From Chrysopilus asiliformis (Eukaryota > Arthropoda > Insecta > Diptera > Rhagionidae), in the NCBI GenBank assembly GCA_964034945.1, contig OZ035962.1, positions 65,312,274-65,376,273 of the forward strand: a DNA stretch of 64,000 nt. The letters are read 5' to 3'. The translations under genes were made by a program, and so were the position numbers. Positions 12,340-22,504 of the stretch are shown here, one piece after another (within the stretch, counting starts at the first letter, position 1; each line of letters starts with the position of its first letter). Below the pieces are notes generated by a model, which was not told where the DNA came from, searched no databases, and worked only from the letters and a program-made list of their open reading frames with translations.

Positions 12340-12715
12340 GGAGAAGGGGAAAATCCAATTGGATTTTCATGTTTGGAACGGTTATGTAAAATCATACCCT
12401 AAACACATTTCAATTTTATAAATTTTTCAATATGATTTACCGTTTTTGAGAAAATTGCAAAAAACTGTTTAATTTGTATGCGAGGGAGAGGAAGGAATGT
12501 TCCGATATTATCTAGAAATGCAACTGAACAAAATTTCAAGCATCTAGCTCAATCCTTTCGAAGATATTCACAGACAGACGGACATACGGATAAAAAAATT
12601 TGTCATTCCTAACACCCTGGTGTAGTTCATTTTTGTATCCGATGATTGCTTCGATGCGTTACAAACGGTATACTAAATTTAATATATTCCCATATGATCA
12701 TCATATCATATCATA
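12340..12715 (-). repeat. GTCY-type repeat, subfamily B, uninterrupted copy
   Basis: Contains GATTTTCATGTTTGGAACGG, CACAGACAGACGG and ACACCCTGGTGTAGTTC through TTACAAACGGTATAC. It is the empty-site reference for the insertion at 3846-4531. Confidence 0.6.
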
Positions 12716-12746
12716 CTTATCATACTAATATATAAAAATGAGATGG

Positions 12747-12781
<35 letters not shown>

Positions 12782-12909
12782 TCCTCTTTCACGCAAAAAC
12801 GGCTGAACCGATTGACTTGAAATTTGACATGAGTGTCTCTGGTAGTTCTGGTTCCAACATAGGCATACGGAAAAGTAGCGCGAGGGGTGGGGGGAGTAAG
12901 GGGAGGGGG

Positions 12910-14702
12910 TAAAGTGATTTCGAAACTTAGTTTTTGCGCTATGTTACTCTTTCGCGGGGAAACTACTGAACCGATTGGCCTGAAATTTGGCAAAGATGTT
13001 CGTCGAGGGTCCAGCCTCAACACAGATCCATTAAAAAGTAGCCCGAGAAGTGGGGGGAGTAAGGGGAGGGGGTAAAGTGATTTCGAAACTTAGTTTTTGC
13101 GCTATGTTACTCTTTCGCGGGGAAACTACTGAACCGATTGACCTGAAATTTGGCATAGATGTTCGTCGCGGGTCCAGCACCAACATAGACCCATTAAAAA
13201 GTAGCCCGAGAGGTTGGGCGAGTAAGGGGAGAGGGTAAAGTGATTTCGAAACTTAGTTTTTGCGCTATGTTACTCTTTTGCGGGGAAACTACTGAACCGA
13301 TTGGCCTGAAATTTGGCATAGATGTTCGTCGAGGGTCCAGCCCCAACACAGATCCATTAAAAAGTAGCCCGAGAAGTGGGGGGAGTAAGGGGAGGGGGTA
13401 AAGTGATTTCGAAACTTAGTTTTTGCGCTATGTTACTCTTTCGCGGGGAAACTACTGAACCGATTGACCTGAAATTTGGCATAGATGTTCGTCGCGGGTC
13501 CAGCACCAACATAGACCCATTAAAAAGTAGCGCGAGGGGTGGGGGGAGTAAGGGGAGGGGGTAAAGTGATTTCGAAACTTAGTTTTTGCGCTATGTTACT
13601 CTTTCGCGGGGAAACTACTGAACCGATTGGCCTGAAATTTGGCAAAGATGTTCGTCGAGGGTCCAGCCTCAACACAGATCCATTAAAAAGTAGCCCGAGA
13701 AGTGGGGGGAGTAAGGGGAGGGGGTAAAGTGATTTCGAAACTTAGTTTTTGCGCTATGTTACTCTTTCGCGGGGAAACTACTGAACCGATTGACCTGAAA
13801 TTTGGCATAGATGTTCGTCGCGGGTCCAGCACCAACATAGACCCATTAAAAAGTAGCCCGAGAGGTTGGGCGAGTAAGGGGAGAGGGTAAAGTGATTTCG
13901 AAACTTAGTTTTTGCGCTATGTTACTCTTTTGCGGGGAAACTACTGAACCGATTGGCCTGAAATTTGGCATAGATGTTCGTCGAGGGTCCAGCCCCAACA
14001 CAGATCCATTAAAAAGTAGCCCGAGAAGTGGGGGGAGTAAGGGGAGGGGGTAAAGTGATTTCGAAACTTAGTTTTTGCGCTATGTTACTCTTTCGCGGGG
14101 AAACTACTGAACCGATTGACCTGAAATTCGGCATAGATTTTCGTCGCGGGTCCAGCACCAATATAGACCCATTAAAAAGTAGCCCGAGAGGTTGGGCGAG
14201 TAAGGGGAGGGGGTAAAGTGATTTCGAAACTTAGTTTTTGCGCTATGTTATTCTTTCGCGAGGAAACTACTGAACCGATTGGCCTGAAATTCGGCATAGA
14301 TATTCGTCGGGGGTCCAGCACCAACATAGATCCATTAAAAAGTAGCCCGAGAGGTGGGGGGAGTAAGGGGAGGGAGTAGAGTATCTCGAAACTTAGTTTT
14401 TGCGCTATGTTACTCTTTCGCGGGGAAACTACTTAACCGATAGGCCTGAAATTCGGTACAGATGTTCGTCGGGGGTCCAGCCCCAACACAGACCCATTAA
14501 AAAGTAGCCCGAGAGGTGGGGGGAGTAAGGGGAGGGGGTAAGGTGATTTCGAAACTTAGTTTTTGCGCTATGTTACTCTTTCGCGGGGAAACTACTTAAC
14601 CGATTGGCCTGAAATTTGGCATAGATTTTCTTCGGGGGTCCAGCCCCAACACAGACCCATTAAAAAGTAGCCCGATAGGTGGGAGAGTAAGCGGAGGGGG
14701 GT
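12910..14702 (+). repeat. Minisatellite of 11 units of 163 bp, with a 652-bp higher-order duplication
   Basis: The phrase TAAAGTGATTTCGAAACTTA starts units at 12910, 13073, 13236, 13399, 13562, 13725, 13888, 14051 and 14214, exactly 163 bases apart; later starts (14377, 14539, 14702) vary by one base and are more diverged. Four consecutive unit types at 12910-13561 repeat in the same order at 13562-14213. The 62-residue frames found in each unit are by-products: 163 is not a multiple of three. Confidence 0.95.
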
Positions 14703-14749
14703 AAAGTAATACCGAATGCAAGTGCTGGAATTTTTTGTTAGTTTGTTAA

Positions 14750-15052
14750 CCCGTTCGGTACATGTTTTTTTCTATGGGGGTTAAAAATACTCTCTATACA
14801 AATTAATGATGTTTACGCTATCAGTATTCATTTAAAACAAAAAAAAAGAAAAAAAAAGAAAAAAAAATTAAAAAATTTTATTTTTTACAAATACGTCCAC
14901 TGTAGTCCAGCTTTTTACTCAAAAAATCAAAATTGGGTGACAAATGCACTTAAAGGTGCACTAAATGAGAATAGAGTGTTGAAAATAAATAAATAATAAG
15001 TCAATTCAAATTTTTAACTGCGTTTCCATATGGCATCAAAATACCGAATGGG
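14750..15052. mobile_element. piggyBac-like MITE with TTAA target duplication
   Basis: Termini CCCGTTCGGTA and its near complement TACCGAATGGG are flanked by TTAA at 14746-14749 and 15053-15056. The 303-bp element has no coding capacity. A TTAA site and CCC start are typical of piggyBac. It lies inside the Helitron-like element. Confidence 0.75.
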
Positions 15053-15185
15053 TTAATCATTTTCCGAAGAGAAAAAACTAACAAACAGCATGCAGGCTAC
15101 CTAATTTTTAACCAAATGAATTTAGTTTTCCTAAGTTTTTTTTCTGTTCACGCTTTTAGCCGGGCGAAGCCGGGTCCAAATTCTA

Positions 15186-15210
15186 GTACTAATATATAAA
15201 AATGAGTTGG

Positions 15211-15273
<63 letters not shown>

Positions 15274-16034
15274 TCCTCTTTCACGCAAAAACGGCTGAAC
15301 CGATTGACTTGAAATTTGGCATGAGTGTCTGTGGTAGTTCTGGTTCAAACATAGGCATACGGAAAAGTAGCGCGAGGGGTGGGGGGAGCAAGGGGAGGGG
15401 GTAAAGTGATTTCGAAACTTAGTTTTTGCGCTATGTTACTCTTTCGCGGGGAAACTACTGAACCGATTGACCTGAAATTTGACACAGATGTTCGTCGAGG
15501 ATCCAGCCCCAACACAGACCCATTAAAAAGTAGCCCGAGAGGTCGGGCGAGTAAGGGGAGGGGGTAAAGTGATTTCGAAACTTAGTTTTTGCGTTATGTT
15601 ACCCTTTCGGGGGGAAACTACTGAACCGATTGGCCTGAAATTTGGCATAGATGTTTGTGGAGGGTCCAGTCACAACACAGACCCATCAAAAAGTAGCCCG
15701 AGGGGTGGGGGAAGTAAAGGGAGGGGGTAAAGTGATTTCGAAACTTAGTTCTTGCGCTATGTTACTCTTTCGCGGGGAAACTACTAAACCGATTGGCCTG
15801 AAATTTGGAATAGATGTTCGTCGGGGGTCCAGCCTCAACATAGACCCATTAAAAAGTAGCCCGAGAGGTGGGAGAGTAAGGGGAGGGGGTAAAGTGAACT
15901 CGAAACTTAGCTCTTCCTCTATGTTACCCTTTCACGGGGAAACTACCGAGCCGATTTGCCTGAAGTTCAACTCCAACATAGCCCATAAAAAAAAAATTGA
16001 AAAAACTTAGCCCGGCAACGACGGGTATGCAAGC
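15186..16034 (+). mobile_element. Second Helitron-like element, directly adjacent
   Basis: Begins immediately after the CTAG of the previous copy with TACTAATATATAAAAATGAG, has a long CTGT run (15211-15271), four 163-bp-type units starting at 15402, 15565, 15728 and 15890, and ends with CCCGGCAACGACGGG, TATGCAAG and CTAGT. Eight bases separate hairpin and CTAG. Confidence 0.75.
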
Positions 16035-16730
16035 TAGTATATCATATAGAATATAAATATACCTTTTTTTTAAAAAAAAAATCATATAAAAATGTATTTA
16101 TTTATTTGTCCTGTCCACGTTTGGCCGAGAACAAATCTGGTAAGCCTAATTATAAACGAAAAAAATTATTTTTCTGATTCATTACGTCAAATTTTATCGA
16201 ATATTTTAAAAACGTGTATTTTTGAAAGGATGAGTCTAAGACCTCCCCTAGACCTGCCTTAGATCTGCCTTAGACCTGCCTTAAGCGGCGTCCAAACGCG
16301 CAGTTTTTTTTGCTACGACTTAGTTTGCACAGTTATCCGTGTAAAAAAACTGCGCAAATTTTGCGTCCAGACGGTTCCGTTTTTTATATATTTTACACAG
16401 TTTGAACTTTCAATAGCGTCAGCATATCGTATTTAGAACTTTCTTTTATGATGAATATTGTATAGATTACGCTAGCAAGACGTATTTTTTTTCAGCTTAG
16501 CTGTTTGTATGATTTGTAAAAAAAATGTCGACGAACTAAATCAGGCCTGGCCAACCCAAATCGTTCCACGGGCCAATCTGATGATTTATTTTTTTTGGCG
16601 GGCCGCACATGAAAAAATAGAATAACCGCCGTTTCTTAGTAAAATTTTCAAATAATATTTTATGTTGTTTTTTAACAGTCACTTGATTTTAAAAAAAAAA
16701 TTAGAACAAAATGCAAAAAGTTGAGCATAA

Positions 16731-17220
16731 CCCCACCACTCCATTGGGCTTTTAAAAATCATGATTTTTTTCCCCCACTCCATATTTTGGCGAATAAAGA
16801 AATCAGTTTTTTGTGAAAATTTTCCATTCATTTTGATTGTAGAGTTCAAAAAATACCGGTGGATAATAAAGAGAGAGCGTGTGTATGCAATATTATTGCA
16901 TTAAGTTCAAAAAATAATATTTGGTTCTGTTCTGATGCGATACGACTGACGCGAACATTCACACCAATCAGTTGGCCATCCGTTTTAAAAAAAAAAAACT
17001 GATTTGCCCACGAATTTTTTCGTAGTTGCCCATCAGTTGTCTGATTTTACGTTCACGCCAATCAGTTTCCCATCAATTTCCCAAAAACTGATAGATGTGT
17101 AGATGTGTAGCCTACTTAAGAAGATTTAAATCATGATGCAAGTTTTTTTGAGTCTCCATTAGACTTTTTCGTGATTGGATTTAAATCCAATCTGGAAAAG
17201 AGTCTAATGGAGTCGTGGGG
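16731..17220. mobile_element. Harbinger-like MITE (CCCCACGACTCC family), nested
   Basis: Ends CCCCACCACTCCATTGGGCT and AGTCTAATGGAGTCGTGGGG. Flanks are TAA and CAA, one base from a perfect 3-bp duplication. Related copies at 33354 and 45713 have perfect TTA and TAA duplications. Confidence 0.75.
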
Positions 17221-17311
17221 CAAGAAAAAAATATTTGCTAAAAAAATATATACATAAATGGACTTATGTAAATGTGAATGTATATATACGAGTAGTACTT
17301 ATGTAAAATAA

Positions 17312-17778
17312 AACATAACAAAAGCTATAATTGCCAATCTGGCAATTATTGAAACCCCGTATGGTGATTTAAGTGAACGGCGAACAGTTATATCAAAATT
17401 CCATTTTGAAGTCAAACTGTCCAAGAAGATGTTTTAAAATTTTTTCCAATCGGATTTTGAGGTATGGGAGTTTTATGTAGAAGCATATCCTACATAACTT
17501 TTGCCCTTGTACTTTTTAGATAAGAGGCATCGTTTTTGAGATATTCGCAAAAAAAACGTTTTCATTTGTTATGGTCAGTTTTTGCCCATTAACGAACCTA
17601 GCCTCGCATTTTACGAAAAACGAATCTGCGTAAAATTTCAAGTCTGTAGCTCCGCGCCACAGACGGACAGACGGACGGACATGCACAAATTAATTTATTT
17701 TATCATTCTAAACACATTGGCGTAATTCATTTTTAAGTGTAATGAAGGGATCCTTTGGTTTCACCATACGGATATAAA
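17312..17778 (-). mobile_element. Mini-me-like element nested in the hAT element
   Basis: Runs from AACATAACAAAAGCTATAAT to CACCATACGGATATAAA with a short CAGACGGACAGACGGACGG run; shorter than other copies through internal loss. Confidence 0.75.
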
Positions 17779-18534
17779 AATTAAATTGTAAAATTGCATA
17801 TAAACTTTATAAGCAGTTTTAGTATTTTGTATTTTATTAGTTACATTTTTTTTTTTTTGTAAAATTCAAATCATTTGGCGGGCCGCATTTTCAAACGTCT
17901 CGGGCCGCATGCGGCCCGCGGGCCGCGGGTTGGCCACCGCTGAACTAAATGGTGCAAACAGGGCTTATTAAAAAAAAAGCATTTATTCTCATGTGAACTT
18001 GCTTCAAGAACTAATCCATGAAGAGAATGATTCTAAATATAACAACTTCTTAGTGAATTTATTTTCTTGACAACCGTTTCGTGATTAGCACTTTTATCAA
18101 TTTCCTTGAGTTTATTTATTAGCACTCCGTCACTATATTCCTTGCTTTTAACTTTCCACAAGCAAGGAAACTATATAAAATAAAGTCGTCTAAAAACTAT
18201 TTTGAACAATGCCGCAAATCACTCATTTTCATCTAAAATGATTGACGATTGCAAAAAACTGTGTAAAAAGATTGAGTTTTCGTCCGCACTCTACGATTTG
18301 CCTGCGCGTGCCACAGTTATTTTCAGACACAACCTGAACTCGCACAGGCCGAACTTTTGATCCGCGCGAACTAACTGTGTATCGTCCAGACGCTACGGCT
18401 TGCCTGCGCAGACTCGGTTTGCGCGGGTAAAACGGAGCAAAAAACTGTGCGTTTGGACGCCGCTTTAGTGACCCTATTATAAATTTATTTTTTGTTCTGA
18501 ACTTTAAAATAGATATATTCTAAAACTATAATGA

Positions 18535-18669
<135 letters not shown>

Positions 18670-18714
18670 TAAAAAATTGTTTCATGTTTAATTAAAAAAC
18701 TGTTTTCATTTCAG

Positions 18715-18895
18715 GTTGTGATAGCTACACAAGTGACCGTTGAAGGACCACTTTTAGCGATTTCTGACAATATGTTCGTTCACAATAATTCTAAACATGG
18801 CCGAAGAGCTAAGCGCATGGACGCCACGGAAGGTACAGGCAATTCTCCCCTGGCCATTTCGGGTCATCCCCTTGCGCCTGACAGTACATACGACG
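18715..18895 (+). CDS. kn: knot exon: COE domain C-terminus and linker
   Basis: The exon follows TTTCAG at 18709-18714 in phase 0 and codes for 60 residues: [18 protein letters not shown], then [18 protein letters not shown], then a linker ending in [10 protein letters not shown]. The block around [15 protein letters not shown] is a hallmark of the COE DNA-binding domain and includes the basic patch that contacts DNA. The exon ends with one base of a Gly codon before GTCTGT at 18896. That donor is a valid GT but weak at positions +3 to +5; phase and protein match make it the likely site. The following intron is 13.3 kb. Confidence 0.95.
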
Positions 18896-19290
18896 GTCTG
18901 TAGCAATTTTTATGTTTTTAAACAGTTACAAAACTACAACTAAAACACATTTTTATTTCATTTTTTACCACTCATGGGACAAAAAATCGGGCTTATTTTT
19001 ATTCAGTAAAACTGGAATATAATCGATACTTTAACAAATATTTTTCTTCCCCTCTACCCAATACATATGAAAGATTTTTTTACGGTTTCCTCGAAAACAA
19101 TCTTTCAAAAAAAATGTTTAGACAAAATTTTACATAACTCCTCAAAAGTGAATGCATCTACCGTGTAAATAGAGAATTGGGTCCATTTAAGATTAAAATT
19201 GAAACCACAAAAATAATAGGAACAAACGATAAACAAAAGATGAGTGTCAAATATTTGTTTAAAAATCCCAAAACCTCGAAATTTTATAAA
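18896..19290. other. Start of the 13.3-kb knot intron
   Basis: AT-rich intronic DNA directly after the donor. No repeat or exon recognised before the pogo-like element. Confidence 0.4.
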
Positions 19291-19888
19291 TACAGTGTGA
19301 CCTCGGTAATAGCAACTATAGTAGACAGAGCCTGTTGCAATAACCGAGTCACAACATTATATGTCAAAAAGGGAAACATAAGTTCTTAAACAATATAACA
19401 GCTCCAAAAATAGGGTAAAACCTGTACCATTTGTAACGTAGTTTTTATGCTGCAAAATTATTTACAATACTAAATAAATAGTAAATACTGCAAAAGTATT
19501 TACACCAAGTTTTTCATACATCAAAGTTCAGTCGGATTAGCCTCAAAATAATTCAACTGGAATATTATGATCCAATTCAAAAATTTCAATTTGAGAGTCT
19601 CTGATTTTAGTTTTTGTGTGTTTTTTTGTTGGCACAGACTTGTTTTGAAACAGCCATTCTTTAATAAATAAAAACAAGGAACAGAGAATAAAGTCAATAA
19701 AAGATTTCCTGTAACTATTTTTTATCTTTGCTTAGCCGAAACAGTATCAGATTATAAAAAAGTTGCATTAATCGAGTCAACCCTATTTGGAAGTTGCGTT
19801 TATTGAGTCAACAGTGTAAAATTTTAGGTGTTGCGTTAACCGAGGAGTTGCGTTCTTCGAGGGTTGCGTTTACCGAGGTCACCCTGTT
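19291..19888. mobile_element. Pogo/Tigger-like MITE
   Basis: Starts CAGTGTGACCTCGGTAATAG and ends GTTTACCGAGGTCACCCTG. The interior matches 8412-8800 and 20607-20915 (AACAATATAACAGCTCCAAA). About 200 bases more than the first copy come from an extra segment around 19600-19740. Confidence 0.75.
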
Positions 19889-19909
19889 TTAAATATATAT
19901 TTAAATATA

Positions 19910-20606
19910 TATATTTTTAAAATATATATGTATTTGCCAGAACACAATTTCCAAATAAATCCGGGTCAGATTTCTCAAGATTCCGTTTCCCGCCAAAAAT
20001 TAATAATTTTCAAGTACGCAAATTTTTTCAGTTTTTCCTAAATTTCTAAAGCCGCTATTTATTAGCGTGATTTATTAGTTTTTTTCCTGAGCTATTTTTC
20101 AAAGCTCCTTCATTTAAGACATCACACGATGGATATTTCGGCAGTTCGATTTGGACAAAATGATTTCTGTTGACCTACCACCTGAAACGTTTTTTAGTAG
20201 ATTGCAATTTGAGCAGATCATCGCATCATTTTTTTATACGAAAAAAATATATTTTGTAAGGACAAGTTTTTGAGAAAAATAAGGTTTTCTAAATTTTTTT
20301 CGATTTTTTTCGAATTTAACATAATTTTTATCTAAATGCTTTTTGTTTTTAAAACTAAAGAGAAAACAGAAAGAGCAGACTTCAGCTTTCCAAAAAAGGA
20401 AAAATCATTAAAATCCGTTACAATTTGCGATAGATAGAGTCGTGTGAGTGACTTGATCTCTAAATCAGTACAACATAAATAAAAATGGTTCCCGGTGGGT
20501 AACGGTGCATTTCCGAACCTACGTGTCGAACAATTTTTTTCAAAATTTGGTCCCAGAAATCAGCCTTCTTCGTTTGTACAGACCATTACAATACACCCTA
20601 TATATA
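19910..20606. other. AT-rich intronic DNA
   Basis: Holds a short TATATT-rich run at 19890-19930 and otherwise nothing that I can name. Confidence 0.3.
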
Positions 20607-20929
20607 TACCTCGATAATCGCAACTATAATAGACAGAGCCTGTTGCAATAACCGAGTCAGTTGCGTTAACCGAGTCACAACATTATCTGTCAAAAAGGGA
20701 AACATAAGTTCTTAAACAATATAACAGCTCCAAAAATTCGATAAAATCTCTACCATTTGTAACGTAGTTTTTACGCCGCAAAATTATTTACAATACTAAA
20801 TAAATAATAAATACTGCAAAAGTATTTACACCAAGTTTTTCATACATCAAAGTTCAGTCGGATTAGCCTCAAAAAAATTCAACTGGAATATTATGACCAA
20901 TTCAAAAATTCAACTTTGAGAGTTTATAA

Positions 20930-21118
20930 CAGGGGTCGGCAATTAGTTTCTATGGAGGTCCGGATAATTTGAAAAAAAAATTCAAGGTCCAAAAAAACTT
21001 GTACAGTTTTAGCCGTTTAAGGTAAATTATTTAATAGAATATAATATAAATTATAAAGCATTAAAGAAAAATATTTTTGGCGGTCCATTTATTTCCCCTA
21101 AATAATTGTCGACCCCTG
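20930..21118. mobile_element. hAT MITE of 189 bp
   Basis: Ends CAGGGGTCGGCAAT and ATTGTCGACCCCTG with the octamer GTTTATAA on both sides (20922-20929, 21119-21126). It lies within the pogo-like element. Confidence 0.9.
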
Positions 21119-21182
21119 GTTTATAATCTCGCCATACACAAATTGTACGATTGCCTGCCAATTTTACGATTGCCTGCCACGG

Positions 21183-21400
21183 AGTGGGAGGGGGAGGGGA
21201 AGCGGAAAGGGGCAGGGGGAGGGGGAAGGGGGAGGGGAAGGGGGAGGGGGAAGGGGAGGGGGAAGGGTTGGAGGAAGGGGGAGGGGGGAATGGGGAGGGG
21301 GAAAGGGGAAGGGGGATGGGGGAGGGGGGAGGGGGGAAGGTGGAGGGGGGAAGGGGGAAGGGGGAGGGGGGAAGGGGGAGGGGGGAAGGGGGAGGGGGAT
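21183..21400 (+). repeat. Purine-only GGGGGA/GGGGAA minisatellite
   Basis: About 220 bases of almost pure purine on the + strand, built of AGGGGGAAGGGG-like units of variable length. The strand asymmetry allows triplex or G-quadruplex structure. The open frames across it are low-complexity Gly/Glu/Arg translations, not a gene. Confidence 0.9.
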
Positions 21401-21419
21401 AAATTAATGATGTTTCGTC

Positions 21420-21452
21420 TCACACACACACACATACACACATATATATATG
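21420..21452 (+). repeat. CA/TA dinucleotide microsatellite
   Basis: A short CACACA run grades into TATATA immediately before the palindrome. Confidence 0.8.
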
Positions 21453-21457
21453 TAAGA

Positions 21458-21537
21458 ACAATTTATCGTAAGGAATATTATTTTTACAAATTCGGGCGCC
21501 CGAATTTGTAAAAATAATATTCCTTACGATAAATTGT
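21458..21537. repeat. Perfect 80-bp palindrome
   Basis: Bases 21458-21497 are exactly the reverse complement of 21498-21537, with no loop; the centre is CGGGCGCCCG. Each arm starts at its outer end with ACAATTTATCGTAAGG, the same word that makes up the tandem array to the right. Confidence 0.95.
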
Positions 21538-21722
21538 CTTACGATAAATTGTTCTTACGATAAATTGTCTTACGATAAATTGTTCTTACGATAAATTGTC
21601 TTACGATAAATTGTTCTTACGATAAATTGTTCTTACGATAAATTGTTCTTACGATAAATTGTTTTACGATAAATTGTTCACGATAAATTGTTTTACGATA
21701 AATTGTTCACGATAAATTGTCC
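21520..21722 (+). repeat. Tandem array of TTACGATAAATTGT units
   Basis: About twelve copies of a 16-18 base unit, alternating TCTTACGATAAATTG and TTCTTACGATAAATTG, shortening to CACGATAAATTG at the right end. Units are contiguous with no unique spacers. Confidence 0.9.
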
Positions 21723-21904
21723 GCGAATCCAAAAAAGTTGCGTTAATTGAGTCAATCTTATTTGGAAGTTGCGTTTATTGAATCAACAGTGTAAAATTTT
21801 AGGTGTTGCGTTAACCGAGGAGTTGCGTTCTTCGAGGGATGCGTTTACCGAGGTCACACTGTATATGCATAAAAATTCGTATGTAAGGTGTTAAGGTATG
21901 TTAA

Positions 21905-22210
21905 GATGCATTTACTCTCATGTGAACCGGCACCTTTAGCTTAGTATCGGACATGTTGACGGCACACTCAAATCAGATTGAACTTTCATTAGCTTCACTC
22001 GAATTAAAATACATTTTATTCATTCCAATTTGGTGCATATCACACTCCACTCACAAATTCGATGTTTTTGTGAGAAAACTGAATAAATTTTAGCTTAGTG
22101 AGGATTTTTTATTCACACCAAACTGATTGCACCCGCAAAAAACTAAGTTCACTCGAATTTATTATTCATACGGGCCATTGTGAGTAAATGCGTATTTGCG
22201 TATTTTTTCG
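21905..22210. repeat. Degenerate relative of the CTCCACATGAGAGTAAAT family
   Basis: GCATTTACTCTCATGTGAAC followed by CGGCACCTTTAG at 21910-21940, and GTGAGTAAATGCG at 22190, parallel the ends of the element at 55282-56331. Boundaries and target duplication are not clear. Confidence 0.4.
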
Positions 22211-22504
22211 AAGAGCGTTTCATGAACGCAATTTAACAGTTCATTTACGAATTTACGCAGTTTACGCGGCTCACGAGCTTTTATGCGATTCCCGCGTTAA
22301 AAAAATTGAAAATAATAACAATAAAATAATTTTTAGAAAAAAAAACATCTCAGTACGCAACTAAACTCGGTCAAACCTCCTGACCGACGGAACCATTCGA
22401 GTGCCGCAAAATTTCGCATTAGTATTAAAGGTTTTTGAATAGTGAAAAGGCTTAGCAAAAACCTACCCACGAACACCCACGGCTTGCATTCGAACTTGAA
22501 TTCT

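Larger units (their letters stand above)
12719..15185 (+). mobile_element. Helitron-like element carrying a 163-bp minisatellite
   Basis: Starts ACTAATATATAAAAATGAG, continues with a CTGT run, then 11 tandem units, and ends with a CCGGGCGAAGCCGGG hairpin followed by TCCAAATTCTAG and T. The 3' hairpin plus CTAG fits the Helitron/DINE-1 group. A TTAA-flanked element has inserted between the array and the 3' end. No Rep/helicase is present, so it is non-autonomous. The canonical 5' TC is not obvious. Confidence 0.7.
16542..17942. mobile_element. hAT-like element, 8-bp target duplication
   Basis: Starts CAGGCCTGGCCAACCC and ends GGGTTGGCCACCGCTG; the octamer AACTAAAT occurs on both sides (16534-16541 and 17943-17950). 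Subterminal GGCGGGCCGC words near each end add to the inverted repeats. It contains two younger insertions and no transposase frame. Confidence 0.9.
16284..18464. mobile_element. Harbinger-like element hosting a nest of three further elements
   Basis: Ends AGCGGCGTCCAAACGCGCAG and the near complement finishing at 18464 are flanked by TTA at 16281-16283 and 18465-18467. The second end also carries TGCGCAGACTCGGTTTGCGC-like inner repeats. The hAT element 16542-17942 has split it. Class inferred from the TWA duplication. It ends 108 bases before a knot exon. Confidence 0.75.
20607..21863. mobile_element. Pogo-like element interrupted by a hAT MITE and tandem repeats
   Basis: The left part (ACCTCGATAATCGCAACTAT onward) and right part (GTTTACCGAGGTCACACTG at 21843-21861, then TA) are the two halves of the pogo-like family. 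Between them lie the hAT MITE 20930-21118, a purine minisatellite, a perfect palindrome and a short tandem array. The left terminus is eroded. Confidence 0.65.

Noticed and set aside
12887..14216. Series of 62-residue + strand frames starting MGGVRGGGKVISKL at 163-base spacing, seemingly a repeat-protein gene family
   Set aside because: They are translations of the 163-bp minisatellite; the period is not a multiple of three, each frame stops, and no splice sites link them.
21077..21511. 144-residue Gly/Glu/Arg-rich frame and its Pro-rich antisense frame
   Set aside because: Produced by the purine minisatellite; runs into the CA repeat and palindrome, with no protein-like part.
21520..21722. 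Regular repeats resembling a CRISPR array
   Set aside because: Units are contiguous with no unique spacers, and the window is animal DNA without cas genes.
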